DNA of 6,279 nucleotides from Gammaproteobacteria bacterium (lineage in GTDB: Bacteria; Pseudomonadota; Gammaproteobacteria; Pseudomonadales; Halieaceae): NCBI GenBank assembly GCA_029859085.1, contig JAOUDU010000173.1, positions 1 through 6,279 on the forward strand, given 5' to 3'. Each line of letters starts with the position of its first letter. The first letter of the stretch is position 1. The translations under genes and the position numbers were made by a program. The notes below the pieces were generated by a model. The model ran no database searches. It saw only the letters and a program-made list of their open reading frames with translations, and was not told the DNA's origin. Below are positions 1 to 6,279 of the stretch, in pieces.

Positions 1-288
1 CCCGGACATCCGCCAGGCTTCCAGCTGCCTGGCCAGTTGCGGCGTAGAAATACGATCGCCCAGCACGTCCAGCGCAATGACGACATCGCCGCCGGGGACG
101 GCCTTGAGCAGCTGCTCGCCCTCGCGCTCGCGCAATTGTTCGGGCTTGCTGCCGGTCATGCGCCGCGCCAGCGGAATCTCCCGCCACTGCAGCTTGAGTT
201 CACGGGGCAGGCGCCGGCAGTAATCCTCCACCGCCTGGGTCACCCAGGCGGGCATTTTCGTGCCCACGGCAATGATGCTTATCCGCAT
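1..288 (-). CDS. rlmH: 23S rRNA (pseudouridine-1915-N3)-methyltransferase RlmH, 3' end missing
   Basis: RlmH is a SPOUT-class, SAM-dependent enzyme that methylates pseudouridine 1915 in helix 69 of 23S rRNA, acting on assembled 70S ribosomes. The first 96 codons are visible, and the frame stays open to the window edge. The family is about 155 residues long, so the C-terminal knotted SAM site is outside the window. The N-terminus [16 protein letters not shown] matches the family opening (E. coli has VAVGTKMPDWV). Further along are EGEQLL (residues 56-61) and a segment around ALDVLGDRISTPQLA (residues 72-86) that corresponds to the family's LDxxGxxxxTPQLA. The ATG shares its A with the TGA stop of rsfS (TGATG), which implies translational coupling and fixes the start. 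The rsfS-rlmH pair is conserved across gammaproteobacteria. Identification is confident despite the truncation. Confidence 0.96.
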   Translation of the reverse strand, partial: MRISIIAVGTKMPAWVTQAVEDYCRRLPRELKLQWREIPLARRMTGSKPEQLREREGEQLLKAVPGGDVVIALDVLGDRISTPQLARQLEAWRMSG

Positions 289-623
289 CAGGCAGGTGAA
301 TCGGGATTAACCCAGAGTCGCTCCAGATCGTAGAAGTCGCGCGTGGCGGGCAACATGACGTGGACAACGACATCGCCGAAGTCCACCAGCACCCACTCGC
401 CCACGTCCTCACCCTCAACCCCGAGGGGGCGAAGTTCACGCCTCTTGGCCTGCATGCAGACGTTGTCCGCCAGGGATTTAACGTGCCGGCTGGAGGTACC
501 GCTGGCGATAACCAGGTAATCCATGACGTCGGTGAGGCCGGTCACATCGAGGGTGACGATATTGACGGCCTTGAGGTCCTCCAGCGCGTCAATGACTATT
601 TTTTTCTGTACTTCAGCATCCAT
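288..623 (-). CDS. rsfS: Ribosomal silencing factor RsfS (RsfA/YbeB family)
   Basis: RsfS binds ribosomal protein uL14 on the free 50S subunit and blocks joining with 30S, lowering translation in starvation or stationary phase. The product is 111 residues, close to the roughly 105 of E. coli. Family signatures are visible: [21 protein letters not shown] (about residues 35-55) and [17 protein letters not shown] (about 76-92), followed by FYDLERLW (97-104). The start at 623 is well bounded, because an in-frame TGA lies only four codons upstream. No strong Shine-Dalgarno is seen; the nearest purine run is GGAA about 14 nt before the ATG. It lies 62 bp downstream of nadD and overlaps rlmH by one base, so it is most likely co-transcribed from the proA side. 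The gap to nadD holds no convincing promoter or terminator. Confidence 0.96.
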   Translation of the reverse strand: MDAEVQKKIVIDALEDLKAVNIVTLDVTGLTDVMDYLVIASGTSSRHVKSLADNVCMQAKRRELRPLGVEGEDVGEWVLVDFGDVVVHVMLPATRDFYDLERLWVNPDSPA

Positions 624-685
624 TGCGCTTGCTCATTCCGGGTGATGTCGATTCATTAAGTACCTCTGCAAGGGTGGTGATCATG

Positions 686-1342
686 TCAGTGATAGAGATT
701 GTGGGTTTCAATATAATCCAGTACCGCCTGCGGCAACAGGTAGCGCGGCGATCGCCCGGATGCCAGCAACCGGCGGATCTCGGTGGAGGAGATCGCCAGC
801 GGGCGCAGCTCCTCGATGAGGATACCGCCATTGGGCCGCTCGCGCAGCGGCAGCGGACCCGCCACCCGGTGCCGGTGCAGCCAGTCGGCGACCGGGCCTG
901 CAGCCGGCAGCTGCCAGCCGGGGCGGGCGATAACCACCACGTGGGCCAGGTCCAGCAGCTCCTGCCAGCGATGCCAGGTGGCAATGCCATGTACCGCGTC
1001 ACAGCCCATCACCAGGCACAGGCTGTGGCCCTCGCCCAGTTCCCGCCGCAGCTCGGCCAGGCTGTCGATCGTATAGGAGATACCCTCCCGCTCCAGTTCC
1101 CGGCTGTCACAGACCAGCCGCGGCTCGCCCGCCACCGCCAGCGCCACCATCGCGGCGCGGTGGGCGGCGGCGCAGGTGGGGAGGTCCCGGTGGGGCGGCA
1201 CCGCACAGGGCATCAGGCGCAAATGGTCCAGTTGCAGGCGTTCCACCAGTTCCAGGGCGGAGCGCAGGTGGCCGTAGTGCACCGGGTCAAAGGTCCCACC
1301 GAACACCCCCACCGGGGCCAGCGGCGCGCGCTCGCGGCTCAA
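686..1342 (-). CDS. nadD: Nicotinate-nucleotide adenylyltransferase NadD (TTG start)
   Basis: NadD transfers AMP from ATP to nicotinate mononucleotide, giving deamido-NAD, the penultimate step of NAD synthesis in the cytoplasm. The 218-residue product has the nucleotidyltransferase-superfamily motif [12 protein letters not shown] (residues 15-26, the GxFxPxHxGH site) and the C-terminal ISSTEIR motif (184-190) that contacts ATP phosphates. Its size is typical of the family (about 210-220). The start used is TTG at 1342-1340. It overlaps the proA TGA stop as TTGA, with a GAGGGGCAGG purine-rich stretch just upstream in the proA 3' end. An in-frame GTG at 1312 (before GVFGGTF) would give a more standard N-terminus but lacks a visible Shine-Dalgarno, so the first ten residues are uncertain. 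The overlap implies coupling to proA. The proA-nadD-rsfS-rlmH order is also that of Pseudomonas aeruginosa. Confidence 0.95.
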   Translation of the reverse strand: MSRERAPLAPVGVFGGTFDPVHYGHLRSALELVERLQLDHLRLMPCAVPPHRDLPTCAAAHRAAMVALAVAGEPRLVCDSRELEREGISYTIDSLAELRRELGEGHSLCLVMGCDAVHGIATWHRWQELLDLAHVVVIARPGWQLPAAGPVADWLHRHRVAGPLPLRERPNGGILIEELRPLAISSTEIRRLLASGRSPRYLLPQAVLDYIETHNLYH

Positions 1343-2595
1343 GTGCGGACCTGCCCCTCGCCGAATACCACGTACTTCTGGGAGGTGAGGCCCTCCAGCC
1401 CCACCGGGCCCCGGGCATGCAGTTTATCGGTAGAGATACCGATCTCGGCACCCAGCCCGTATTCGAAGCCGTCCGCGAAACGGGTGGAGGCATTGACCAT
1501 GACCGAGCTCGAGTCCACTTCCCGCAGGAAGCGCATCGCGCGGGCGTGATCGCGGGTGACGATGCTGTCGGTGTGCAGGGAGCTGTAGGTGTTGATATGG
1601 TCGATGGCCTCATCGATTCCGCCGACCACCCGCACCGCCAGGATCGGGGCCAGGTATTCCTCCCGCCAGTCCTGCTCGGTCGCGACCTTCGCCCCGGGCA
1701 GGATGGCCCGGGTCCGGTCGCAGCCGCGCAATTCCACACCGGCCGCGGTGTAGGCCTGCTCCAGGCGGGGCAACAGCTGGGCCGCGGCAGACGCCGCCAC
1801 CAGCAGGGTTTCCATCGTGTTACAGGTACCGTAGCGGTGGGTCTTGGCGTTGACCGCGATGGCGACGGCCATGTCCGCGTCGGCGCCGTCATCTATATAC
1901 ACGTGGCAGACGCCGTCCAGGTGCTTGATCACCGGCACCCGGGCATCGGCGTTGATACGCTCAATCAGGCCCTTGCCACCGCGGGGTACGATCACGTCCA
2001 CATACTCCGGCATGGTGATCAGGCGACCCACCGCCGCCCGGTCGGCCGTGTTGACGACCTGTATCGCCGCCTCGGGCAGGCCCGCCGCCTGCAGGCCCTC
2101 GGCCAGGCACGCGGCGATGGCCCGGTTGGATGCCAGCGCCTCGGAACCCCCCCGCAGGATGGTGGCGTTGCCGGACTTGAGGCAGAGGCTGGCCGCCTCG
2201 ACCGTCACATTGGGGCGGGACTCGTAAATGATGCCGATGACTCCCAGCGGCACCCGCATGCGCCCGACCTGGATCCCGCTGGGCATCGTGTTCATGTCGG
2301 TGATGGCGCCCACCGGGTCCGGCAGGTTCGCCACCTGGCGCAGGCCCTCCAGCATCGCGTCGATCCGCGCCGGGGTGAGCTCCAGGCGGTCCATCAGGGG
2401 CGCGGCAAGGCCGCTGGCGGCCCCCCGCGCCAGGTCCTCGGCATTGGCCTCGGCCAGGCTCTGCCGGGCGCCGTCCAGCGCATCCCGGGTCGCCAGCAGC
2501 GCCCCGTTGCGGGTGGCGGTACTGGACGCGGCGACCTTGCGCGACGCGGCGCGGGCCGCCCGGCCGAGCTCCGCCATGTACTGATCGACATCCAT
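1339..2595 (-). CDS. proA: Gamma-glutamyl phosphate reductase ProA
   Basis: ProA reduces L-glutamyl 5-phosphate with NADPH to glutamate 5-semialdehyde, the second step of proline synthesis from glutamate. It belongs to the aldehyde dehydrogenase superfamily. With the start at 2595 the protein is 418 residues, against 417 in E. coli. Visible signatures are [18 protein letters not shown] (about residues 118-135), [15 protein letters not shown] (about 139-153), the catalytic cysteine in [12 protein letters not shown] (Cys258), and the ProA signature [20 protein letters not shown] (about 324-343). An upstream in-frame ATG at 2706 would add 37 residues with no family resemblance. It would also place the TATAAT box inside the coding region, so it was rejected. 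The chosen start is preceded by GGGA nine bases upstream, and [19 protein letters not shown] resembles pseudomonad ProA N-termini. It is the first gene of the minus-strand operon. Confidence 0.97.
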   Translation of the reverse strand: MDVDQYMAELGRAARAASRKVAASSTATRNGALLATRDALDGARQSLAEANAEDLARGAASGLAAPLMDRLELTPARIDAMLEGLRQVANLPDPVGAITDMNTMPSGIQVGRMRVPLGVIGIIYESRPNVTVEAASLCLKSGNATILRGGSEALASNRAIAACLAEGLQAAGLPEAAIQVVNTADRAAVGRLITMPEYVDVIVPRGGKGLIERINADARVPVIKHLDGVCHVYIDDGADADMAVAIAVNAKTHRYGTCNTMETLLVAASAAAQLLPRLEQAYTAAGVELRGCDRTRAILPGAKVATEQDWREEYLAPILAVRVVGGIDEAIDHINTYSSLHTDSIVTRDHARAMRFLREVDSSSVMVNASTRFADGFEYGLGAEIGISTDKLHARGPVGLEGLTSQKYVVFGEGQVRT

Positions 2596-2628
2596 TGGTC
2601 GCTGTCCCACCCAGTCGCAAAAACGGGC

Positions 2629-2634
2629 ATTATA
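2629..2634 (-). promoter_or_regulatory. Probable -10 box of the proA operon promoter
   Basis: On the minus strand the sequence GGGTATAATGCCC contains a perfect TATAAT at 2634-2629, about 34 bases upstream of the proA ATG. The expected transcription start is near 2622, giving a leader of roughly 27 nt. The -35 is weak: an AGCACA hexamer at 18 bp spacing shares three of six bases with TTGACA. The box sits in an imperfect palindrome (CGGG/CCCG flanks). The call rests on the -10 match and its position. Confidence 0.6.
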
Positions 2635-2654
2635 CCCGAAGCCCCGCGGCCGTG

Positions 2655-2663
2655 TGCTAAGCT
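2655..2663 (+). promoter_or_regulatory. Possible extended -10 for the isomerase-like gene
   Basis: The plus-strand sequence TGCTAAGCT (TG at 2655-2656, hexamer TAAGCT at 2658-2663) could act as an extended -10 about 30 bases before the ATG at 2693. The hexamer matches TATAAT at only three positions and no -35 is seen at 17 bp. It is offered because this gene starts a plus-strand unit and needs a promoter in the 97-bp divergent region. Confidence 0.25.
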
Positions 2664-2692
2664 CGATCCGGAAATAATCGAGGTGGAGCGCC

Positions 2693-3331
2693 ATGCCCAA
2701 AACCATTGAAGTCGAGTTTTTCTACGACTGCTCCAGCCCGTGGACCTACTTCGCGTTCACCCGCATGGTCCCGCTGGCGGAGCGGCTCGGGCTGCCCGTT
2801 CGCTGGCGCCCCATCCTGGTCGGCGGCGTGTTCAATGCGGTCAACCAGCAGGTGTACGCCGCCCGCCAGGATATGTTCACCAACCCTGCAAACAGCCGCA
2901 AGATGGCGTACTACCTCAAGGACCTGGGCGACTGGGCGGCGCTGTGCGGGGTCACGGCGGTGATGCCACCGGGACATCCGATCAGCAGCGTCAGGGCCAT
3001 GCGCGGTGCCTTTTACGCTGAGGAGCAGGGCCTGCTCCTGCCCTACTCCGCGGCGGTATTCGCCAGTTACTGGGGTGGGGTCGCACCCGATATCACCAGC
3101 GACGCGGTACTGCTGGACATCTGCCTGGAGGTCGGGCTGGATGCGGAGGGCTTCTTCAACGCCATTGCCAGCCCGGCCTACAAGGACCTGCTGCGGCGCA
3201 ACACCGACGAGCTGATCGAGCGCGGCGGTTTCGGTTCGCCCACTATTTTCATCAACGGCGACGATATGTACTTCGGCAATGACCGCCTGCCCCTGGTTGA
3301 GCACCGGCTGCGCCAGTTGCTGGCCGTGTAG
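2693..3331 (+). CDS. DsbA-fold 2-hydroxychromene-2-carboxylate isomerase / kappa-GST family protein
   Basis: This 212-residue cytoplasmic protein has no signal peptide. It belongs to the thioredoxin-fold DsbA family branch that includes 2-hydroxychromene-2-carboxylate isomerase, a glutathione-dependent enzyme of naphthalene degradation, and kappa-class glutathione transferases. The N-terminal strand [14 protein letters not shown] (8-21) has Ser15-Pro16 where DsbA has the first Cys of CPHC, so disulfide chemistry is unlikely and a glutathione-binding serine is expected. Also visible are [14 protein letters not shown] (38-51), the cis-proline loop GSPTIFING (181-189) and the C-terminal [14 protein letters not shown] (193-206). 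A strong Shine-Dalgarno, GAGGTGGAG (2680-2688), precedes the ATG. The gene is divergent from proA and lies 176 bp before liuR on the same strand. No aromatic-pathway gene is near, so the true substrate is unknown. Confidence 0.85.
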   Translation: MPKTIEVEFFYDCSSPWTYFAFTRMVPLAERLGLPVRWRPILVGGVFNAVNQQVYAARQDMFTNPANSRKMAYYLKDLGDWAALCGVTAVMPPGHPISSVRAMRGAFYAEEQGLLLPYSAAVFASYWGGVAPDITSDAVLLDICLEVGLDAEGFFNAIASPAYKDLLRRNTDELIERGGFGSPTIFINGDDMYFGNDRLPLVEHRLRQLLAV

Positions 3332-3333
3332 GC

Positions 3334-3347
3334 TCGAATTTATTCGA
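3334..3347. repeat. Perfect small inverted repeat just after the isomerase-like stop codon
   Basis: TCGAAT-TT-ATTCGA is a perfect inverted repeat with 6-bp arms and a 2-bp centre, starting three bases after the TAG stop. The arms are AT-rich and the loop too tight for a stable RNA hairpin, and no T-run follows. It is not a convincing terminator, and a protein-binding role is only possible. Confidence 0.4.
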
Positions 3348-3348
3348 C

Positions 3349-3372
3349 CCCGGGAGGGGCGAAACCCGGGAG
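3349..3372. repeat. Direct repeat CCCGGGAG, also able to pair as a hairpin
   Basis: CCCGGGAG occurs at 3349-3356 and again at 3365-3372, 16 bp apart. Because CCCGGG is its own reverse complement, the two copies can also form a 6-bp GC stem with a 10-base loop. A third copy of CCCGGGA lies at 3491-3497, in the liuR leader. There is no downstream T-tract, so this is at best a weak or factor-dependent termination site for the upstream gene. Confidence 0.4.
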
Positions 3373-3442
3373 CCGGTCTCGAGTAAACACCCGATAAAGA
3401 GGGATAGGCCCCTGGGACCCGCCGCGACCTCAAAAATTTAAC

Positions 3443-3460
3443 GTTTACGTTAACGTAAAC
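3443..3460. promoter_or_regulatory. Perfect 18-bp palindrome, probable LiuR operator
   Basis: GTTTACGTTAACGTAAAC reads identically on both strands over 18 bp. It covers the -35 hexamer and most of the spacer of the liuR promoter. A second, near-perfect inverted repeat (TTAACG-TTTA-CGTTAA, 3438-3453) overlaps it, so ACG recurs at 3441, 3447 and 3453 with a 6-bp period. MerR-family dimers bind palindromes in promoter spacers, and LiuR regulators are known to autoregulate. Assignment to LiuR is inferred from position. Confidence 0.75.
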
Positions 3461-3472
3461 TTGGGCTATATT
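3444..3472 (+). promoter_or_regulatory. Probable liuR operon promoter (-35 TTTACG, 17 bp, -10 TATATT)
   Basis: The -35 TTTACG (3444-3449) matches TTGACA at four positions. The -10 TATATT (3467-3472) matches TATAAT at five. The spacer is 17 bp, with an A-rich stretch just upstream (3432-3440) that could help RNA polymerase alpha. The expected start is near 3479, giving a leader of about 29 nt. A standard 17-bp spacer, not the 19-20 bp of metal-type MerR promoters, fits repression by operator occlusion better than activation by DNA untwisting. Confidence 0.6.
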
Positions 3473-3507
3473 GGCCAACATCGACAGCAGCCCGGGACCC
3501 GCATACG

Positions 3508-3909
3508 GTGACCGCCAAAACCCACACCATTTCCGATCTGGCCAGGGAGTTCGGGGTCACCACCCGGACGATCCGCTTCTACGAGGAGAAGGGCCTGATC
3601 CACCCGCTGCGGGAGGGACAGAAACGGCTGTATTCCAACGCCGACAGGGTCCGGATCAAGCTGATCCTGCGGGGCAAGCGCATCGGCATGACCCTGCGGG
3701 AATGCGTCGAGTTCATCGACATGTACGACCCGGAGCACAACAATGCCGAGCAGCTGCAGTCCCTCATCGACGACGTGAAAAGTCGGCGCGAGCGCCTTCT
3801 GCAACAGAAAAGAGATATCGATGACATGCTCTCGGGCCTGGATGAAGTCCAGGGCCTGTGCGAGGAATCCCTGGCCCGCAGCCATCGCAAAAAACTGGCG
3901 CATACCTGA
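3508..3909 (+). CDS. liuR: MerR-family regulator of branched-chain amino acid catabolism, LiuR
   Basis: This 133-residue regulator has the N-terminal MerR winged helix-turn-helix: TISDLAREFGVTTRTIRFYEEKGLI (residues 7-31), then the wing REGQKRLYSNADRVRIKLILRGKRIGMTL (35-63). An acidic, charged helix follows (about 79-112, EQLQSLIDDVKSRRERLLQQKRDID), which would form the dimer coiled coil. Only Cys66 and Cys118 are present and there is no C-terminal cysteine pair, so it is not a metal sensor. LiuR proteins of gammaproteobacteria have this length and control leucine/isovalerate genes, with a pathway acyl-CoA as the likely effector. The GTG at 3508 is the only usable start: reading back in frame there is no ATG, GTG or TTG before a TAA at 3451. 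The Shine-Dalgarno is weak (GGGA, ten bases upstream). liuA follows after 52 bp. The operator in its promoter suggests autorepression. Confidence 0.9.
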   Translation: MTAKTHTISDLAREFGVTTRTIRFYEEKGLIHPLREGQKRLYSNADRVRIKLILRGKRIGMTLRECVEFIDMYDPEHNNAEQLQSLIDDVKSRRERLLQQKRDIDDMLSGLDEVQGLCEESLARSHRKKLAHT

Positions 3910-3948
3910 CAAGCCCTGATAAGTCCTTTTAAAACCGGATAACCCCAG

Positions 3949-3956
3949 AAAGGAAA
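3949..3956 (+). promoter_or_regulatory. Ribosome binding site of liuA
   Basis: AAAGGAAA, five bases before the ATG at 3962, is a clear Shine-Dalgarno. It contrasts with the weak site of the GTG-started liuR, consistent with more enzyme than regulator being made from one message. Confidence 0.7.
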
Positions 3957-3961
3957 GCACG

Positions 3962-5131
3962 ATGAACACCGGATACCCTACCCTCAATTTCGGCCTCGGC
4001 GAAGAGCTGGACATGCTGCGCGACGCGGTCTACCAGATGTGCCAGAAAGAGATCGCGCCGCGAGCGGCCCAGATCGACCGCGACAACGAGTTCCCGGCAG
4101 ACCTGTGGCGCAAGTTTGGCGATATGGGCCTGCTGGGCATCACGGTGGGCGAAGAGTACGGCGGCAGCAACCTGGGCTACCTGGCCCACACCATCGCAAT
4201 GGAGGAAATAAGCCGGGCCTCCGCATCGGTGGGGCTGTCCTACGGCGCCATGTCAAACCTGTGCCTGAACCAGATCTACAAGAACGGCAACGAGGCGCAG
4301 AGGCAGAAATACCTGCCCAAACTGTGCAGCGGCGAGCACGTGGGCGCCCTCGCCATGTCCGAGGCCAACGCCGGCTCCGATGTGGTGAGCATGAAGCTCA
4401 ACGCCCGCAGGGAGGGTGACCGGTATATCCTCAACGGCACCAAGATGTGGATCACCAACGGGCCCGATGCCAATGTTTACGTGATCTATGCCAAGACCGA
4501 CCCGGCCGCCGGCTCGAAAGGCATTACCGCCTTCATCGTCGAGCGGGACTACCCCGGGTTCTCCCGCTCCCCGAAGCTGGACAAGTTGGGCATGCGCGGC
4601 TCCAACACCTGCGAGCTGGTGTTCGAGGATGTGGTGGTGCCGGCGGAAAATGTAATGCGCAATGAGGGCGACGGGGTCAGGATCCTGATGTCGGGACTGG
4701 ATTACGAGCGCACCGTCCTCTCCGGTGGCCCGGTCGGCATCATGCAGGCCTGCGTGGACGAAGTGCTGCCCTACCTGCATACCCGCAAGCAGTTCGGCCA
4801 GAGCATCGGCGAGTTCCAGCTGATGCAGGGCAAGCTGGCCGATATGTACGCGGACCTCAACGCCTGCCGGGCCTATGTCTACGCGGTTGCCGGGGCCTGC
4901 GACCGGGGTGAGGAAACCCGCCAGGACTGCGCCGCCGTAATCCTGTACTCCGCGGAAAAAGCCACCCAGATGGCGCTGCAGGCGATCCAGGCCCTGGGCG
5001 GCTTCGGCTACACTAACGAATCCAGCGCCGGCCGCCTGCTGCGGGACGCCAAGCTGTACGAGATCGGCGCGGGCACCTCGGAGATCCGGCGCATGCTGAT
5101 AGGCCGCGAACTGTTCAACGCAACCGCATAG
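3962..5131 (+). CDS. liuA: Isovaleryl-CoA dehydrogenase LiuA
   Basis: LiuA is an FAD-dependent acyl-CoA dehydrogenase that oxidises isovaleryl-CoA to 3-methylcrotonyl-CoA in leucine degradation, passing electrons to electron-transfer flavoprotein. The 389-residue chain has the usual family length. Signature 1, [13 protein letters not shown] (131-143), and signature 2, starting at QALGGFGY and ending at RLLRD (343-362), are both intact. The catalytic base identifies the subfamily. In isovaleryl-CoA dehydrogenases it lies in the LDxER(x)VLxGGP motif, seen here as [12 protein letters not shown] (246-257, Glu249). The position used by medium-chain enzymes is replaced in [12 protein letters not shown] (366-377), where GA stands in place of Glu. 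The ATG has a strong Shine-Dalgarno. liuB begins 8 bp after its stop. A related short branched-chain enzyme is possible but less likely given the neighbours. Confidence 0.95.
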   Translation: MNTGYPTLNFGLGEELDMLRDAVYQMCQKEIAPRAAQIDRDNEFPADLWRKFGDMGLLGITVGEEYGGSNLGYLAHTIAMEEISRASASVGLSYGAMSNLCLNQIYKNGNEAQRQKYLPKLCSGEHVGALAMSEANAGSDVVSMKLNARREGDRYILNGTKMWITNGPDANVYVIYAKTDPAAGSKGITAFIVERDYPGFSRSPKLDKLGMRGSNTCELVFEDVVVPAENVMRNEGDGVRILMSGLDYERTVLSGGPVGIMQACVDEVLPYLHTRKQFGQSIGEFQLMQGKLADMYADLNACRAYVYAVAGACDRGEETRQDCAAVILYSAEKATQMALQAIQALGGFGYTNESSAGRLLRDAKLYEIGAGTSEIRRMLIGRELFNATA

Positions 5132-5133
5132 GA
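5130..5133 (+). promoter_or_regulatory. Ribosome binding site of liuB inside the liuA stop codon
   Basis: AGGA overlaps the TAG stop of liuA (5129-5131) and lies six bases before the ATG at 5140. This layout suggests re-initiation by terminating ribosomes, which would help balance dehydrogenase and carboxylase output. The sequence shows the overlap; the coupling is inferred. Confidence 0.6.
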
Positions 5134-5139
5134 CCATTT

Positions 5140-6279
5140 ATGAGCGTCATCCAGTCACGTATCAACACCCGGGATGCAGGCTTCCTCGCCAACCGTGAGG
5201 ATATGCAGGCCCAGGTTGACGACCTGCGCAGGGTGGTCGACCAGGTTCGCCAGGGCGGCGGCGCGAAGGCCCAGGAACGCCACACCTCCCGCGGCAAATT
5301 GCTGCCCCGGGAGCGCCTGAACGCGGTGCTGGATCCAGGCTCGCCCTTCCTCGAACTGTCCCAGCTGGCGGCATACAAGGTCTATGAGGACGATGTCCCG
5401 GGCGCGGGCATCATCACCGGCATCGGCCGCATCGCCGGCCAGGAGTGCATGATTTTCGTCAATGACGCTACCGTGAAAGGCGGCACCTACTACCCGCTGA
5501 CCGTCAAGAAGCAGGGCCGCGCCCAGACCATCGCCCAGGAAAACCGCCTGCCCTGTATCTACCTGGTGGACTCCGGCGGCGCCTTCCTGCCGCTGCAGGA
5601 AGAGGTGTTCCCGGACCGGGAGCACTTCGGCCACGCCTTTTACAACCAGGCCCGGATGTCGGCGATGGGCATTCCCCAGATCGCCGCGGTGCTGGGTTCC
5701 TGTACCGCCGGGGGCGCCTACCTGCCGGCGATGGCGGACGAGTCCATCATCGTGAAAAACCAGGGCACCATTTTCCTGGGGGGCCCGCCGCTGGTGAAGG
5801 CCGCCACCGGCGAGATCGTCAGCGCCGAGGAACTGGGGGGCGCCGATGTGCACTGCCGCACCTCCGGCGTTACCGACCACTATGCCAACAACGACCACCA
5901 CGCACTGCAGCTGGTGCGCCGCGCGGTGGCGCGCCTGAACCGGGTAAAACCGGTTGCGATGGACCTGCGCGAACCGGTGGAGCCGCTGTACCCGGTAGAG
6001 GATATCTACGGTGTGATCCCGGCGGACAAGAAGCAGCCTTACGATGTGCGCGAGGTCATTGCCCGCGTCGTGGACGGCTCGGATTTCGATGAATTCAAGG
6101 CCCTCTACGGGGAGACCCTGGTGTGCGGCTTCGCCCGCATCCACGGCTACCCGGTGGGCATCGTCGCCAACAACGGCATCCTGTTCAGCGAGTCGGCGGT
6201 GAAGGGCGCCCACTTCGTCGAGCTCTGCGCCCAGCGCAAGACACCCCTGGTATTTCTGCAGAACATCACCGGCTTCATG
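5140..6279 (+). CDS. liuB: 3-Methylcrotonyl-CoA carboxylase, carboxyltransferase (beta) subunit LiuB, 3' end missing
   Basis: LiuB transfers CO2 from carboxybiotin, carried by the partner alpha subunit, to 3-methylcrotonyl-CoA, giving 3-methylglutaconyl-CoA in leucine degradation. The visible 380 codons run open to the window edge; the family is about 535 residues. Crotonase-fold carboxyltransferase features are present: [10 protein letters not shown] (51-60), [22 protein letters not shown] (143-164), the N-domain oxyanion loop [17 protein letters not shown] (186-202), [14 protein letters not shown] (212-225) and [14 protein letters not shown] (231-244). The C-domain begins with [14 protein letters not shown] (301-314), [14 protein letters not shown] (336-349) and FLQNITGFM (372-380). 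These match methylcrotonyl-CoA rather than propionyl- or acetyl-CoA carboxyltransferases. Geranyl-CoA carboxylase is a close relative, but the adjacent isovaleryl-CoA dehydrogenase favours the leucine enzyme. The biotin subunit and downstream liu genes are expected just past the edge. Confidence 0.95.
   Translation, partial: MSVIQSRINTRDAGFLANREDMQAQVDDLRRVVDQVRQGGGAKAQERHTSRGKLLPRERLNAVLDPGSPFLELSQLAAYKVYEDDVPGAGIITGIGRIAGQECMIFVNDATVKGGTYYPLTVKKQGRAQTIAQENRLPCIYLVDSGGAFLPLQEEVFPDREHFGHAFYNQARMSAMGIPQIAAVLGSCTAGGAYLPAMADESIIVKNQGTIFLGGPPLVKAATGEIVSAEELGGADVHCRTSGVTDHYANNDHHALQLVRRAVARLNRVKPVAMDLREPVEPLYPVEDIYGVIPADKKQPYDVREVIARVVDGSDFDEFKALYGETLVCGFARIHGYPVGIVANNGILFSESAVKGAHFVELCAQRKTPLVFLQNITGFM

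Noticed and set aside
624..685. Possible promoter or small gene in the nadD-rsfS gap
   Set aside because: No paired -35/-10 or convincing reading frame was seen. Read-through from nadD is the simpler explanation.
623..1549. 308-residue plus-strand open frame opposite nadD and the end of proA
   Set aside because: It covers two identified genes on the other strand, has Gln/Arg-rich shadow composition, and has no motif.
2596..2706. 37-residue N-terminal extension of ProA from the ATG at 2706
   Set aside because: The extension has no family resemblance, includes the TATAAT box and overlaps the start of the divergent gene. The start at 2595 gives the normal family length.
1417..2709. 430-residue plus-strand open frame opposite proA
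   Set aside because: It lies entirely antisense to a clearly identified gene. Its His/Gly/Arg/Gln-rich composition is typical of reverse-strand frames in GC-rich DNA, and it shows no recognisable domain.
3905..3924. Tandem 10-bp repeat CCTGACAAGC / CCTGATAAGT at the end of liuR
   Set aside because: There are only two imperfect copies, and the first spans the liuR stop codon. It is short enough to be chance and shows no regulatory resemblance.
3927..3934. TTTTAAAA as a possible separate liuA promoter element
   Set aside because: It is an 8-bp AT palindrome without a matching hexamer at proper spacing, so it does not support an independent liuA promoter.
4253..5137. 294-residue minus-strand open frame opposite liuA
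   Set aside because: It is fully antisense to isovaleryl-CoA dehydrogenase and has His/Gly/Ala-rich shadow composition.
5155..6213. 352-residue minus-strand open frame opposite liuB
   Set aside because: It is antisense to a strongly conserved carboxyltransferase and has low-complexity His/Val/Gly-rich composition with no family motif.

Overview
The window is GC-rich bacterial chromosomal DNA with short intergenic gaps and no mobile-element, phage, CRISPR, tRNA or rRNA signal. Gene order and protein character point to a gammaproteobacterium. The proA-nadD-rsfS-rlmH order is the one known from Pseudomonas, and a MerR-family LiuR gene ahead of leucine-degradation genes is typical of aerobic gamma- and betaproteobacteria. 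A marine Halieaceae/Cellvibrionales-type organism is plausible, but this is inference and not shown by any marker gene.

Left part (1-2595, minus strand): a housekeeping operon read right to left. It runs proA (proline biosynthesis), nadD (NAD biosynthesis), rsfS (ribosome silencing factor) and rlmH (23S rRNA pseudouridine methyltransferase, cut by the window edge). Coupling is tight at two of three junctions: proA/nadD overlap by 4 nt at a TTGA with a TTG start, and rsfS/rlmH overlap by 1 nt at TGATG. The nadD-rsfS gap is 62 bp and shows no feature. A TATAAT box lies upstream of proA.

Middle (2596-3507): a 97-bp divergent promoter region, then a plus-strand DsbA-fold gene of the 2-hydroxychromene-2-carboxylate isomerase / kappa-GST type. 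A 176-bp intergenic stretch follows, holding small repeats and then a striking operator-promoter for the next gene.

Right part (3443-6279, plus strand): a leucine/isovalerate utilisation (liu) operon. It contains a MerR-type regulator (liuR), isovaleryl-CoA dehydrogenase (liuA) and the carboxyltransferase subunit of 3-methylcrotonyl-CoA carboxylase (liuB, truncated by the window edge). LiuA turns isovaleryl-CoA into 3-methylcrotonyl-CoA. LiuB, with a biotin-carrying subunit expected beyond the window, carboxylates that product. A perfect 18-bp palindrome overlaps the -35 box of the liuR promoter and is the likely autoregulatory operator.

I did not find an undescribed system. Every gene belongs to a known family in a largely known context. 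The most informative non-coding signal is the double palindrome in front of liuR. No gene-free stretch exceeds 300 bases.
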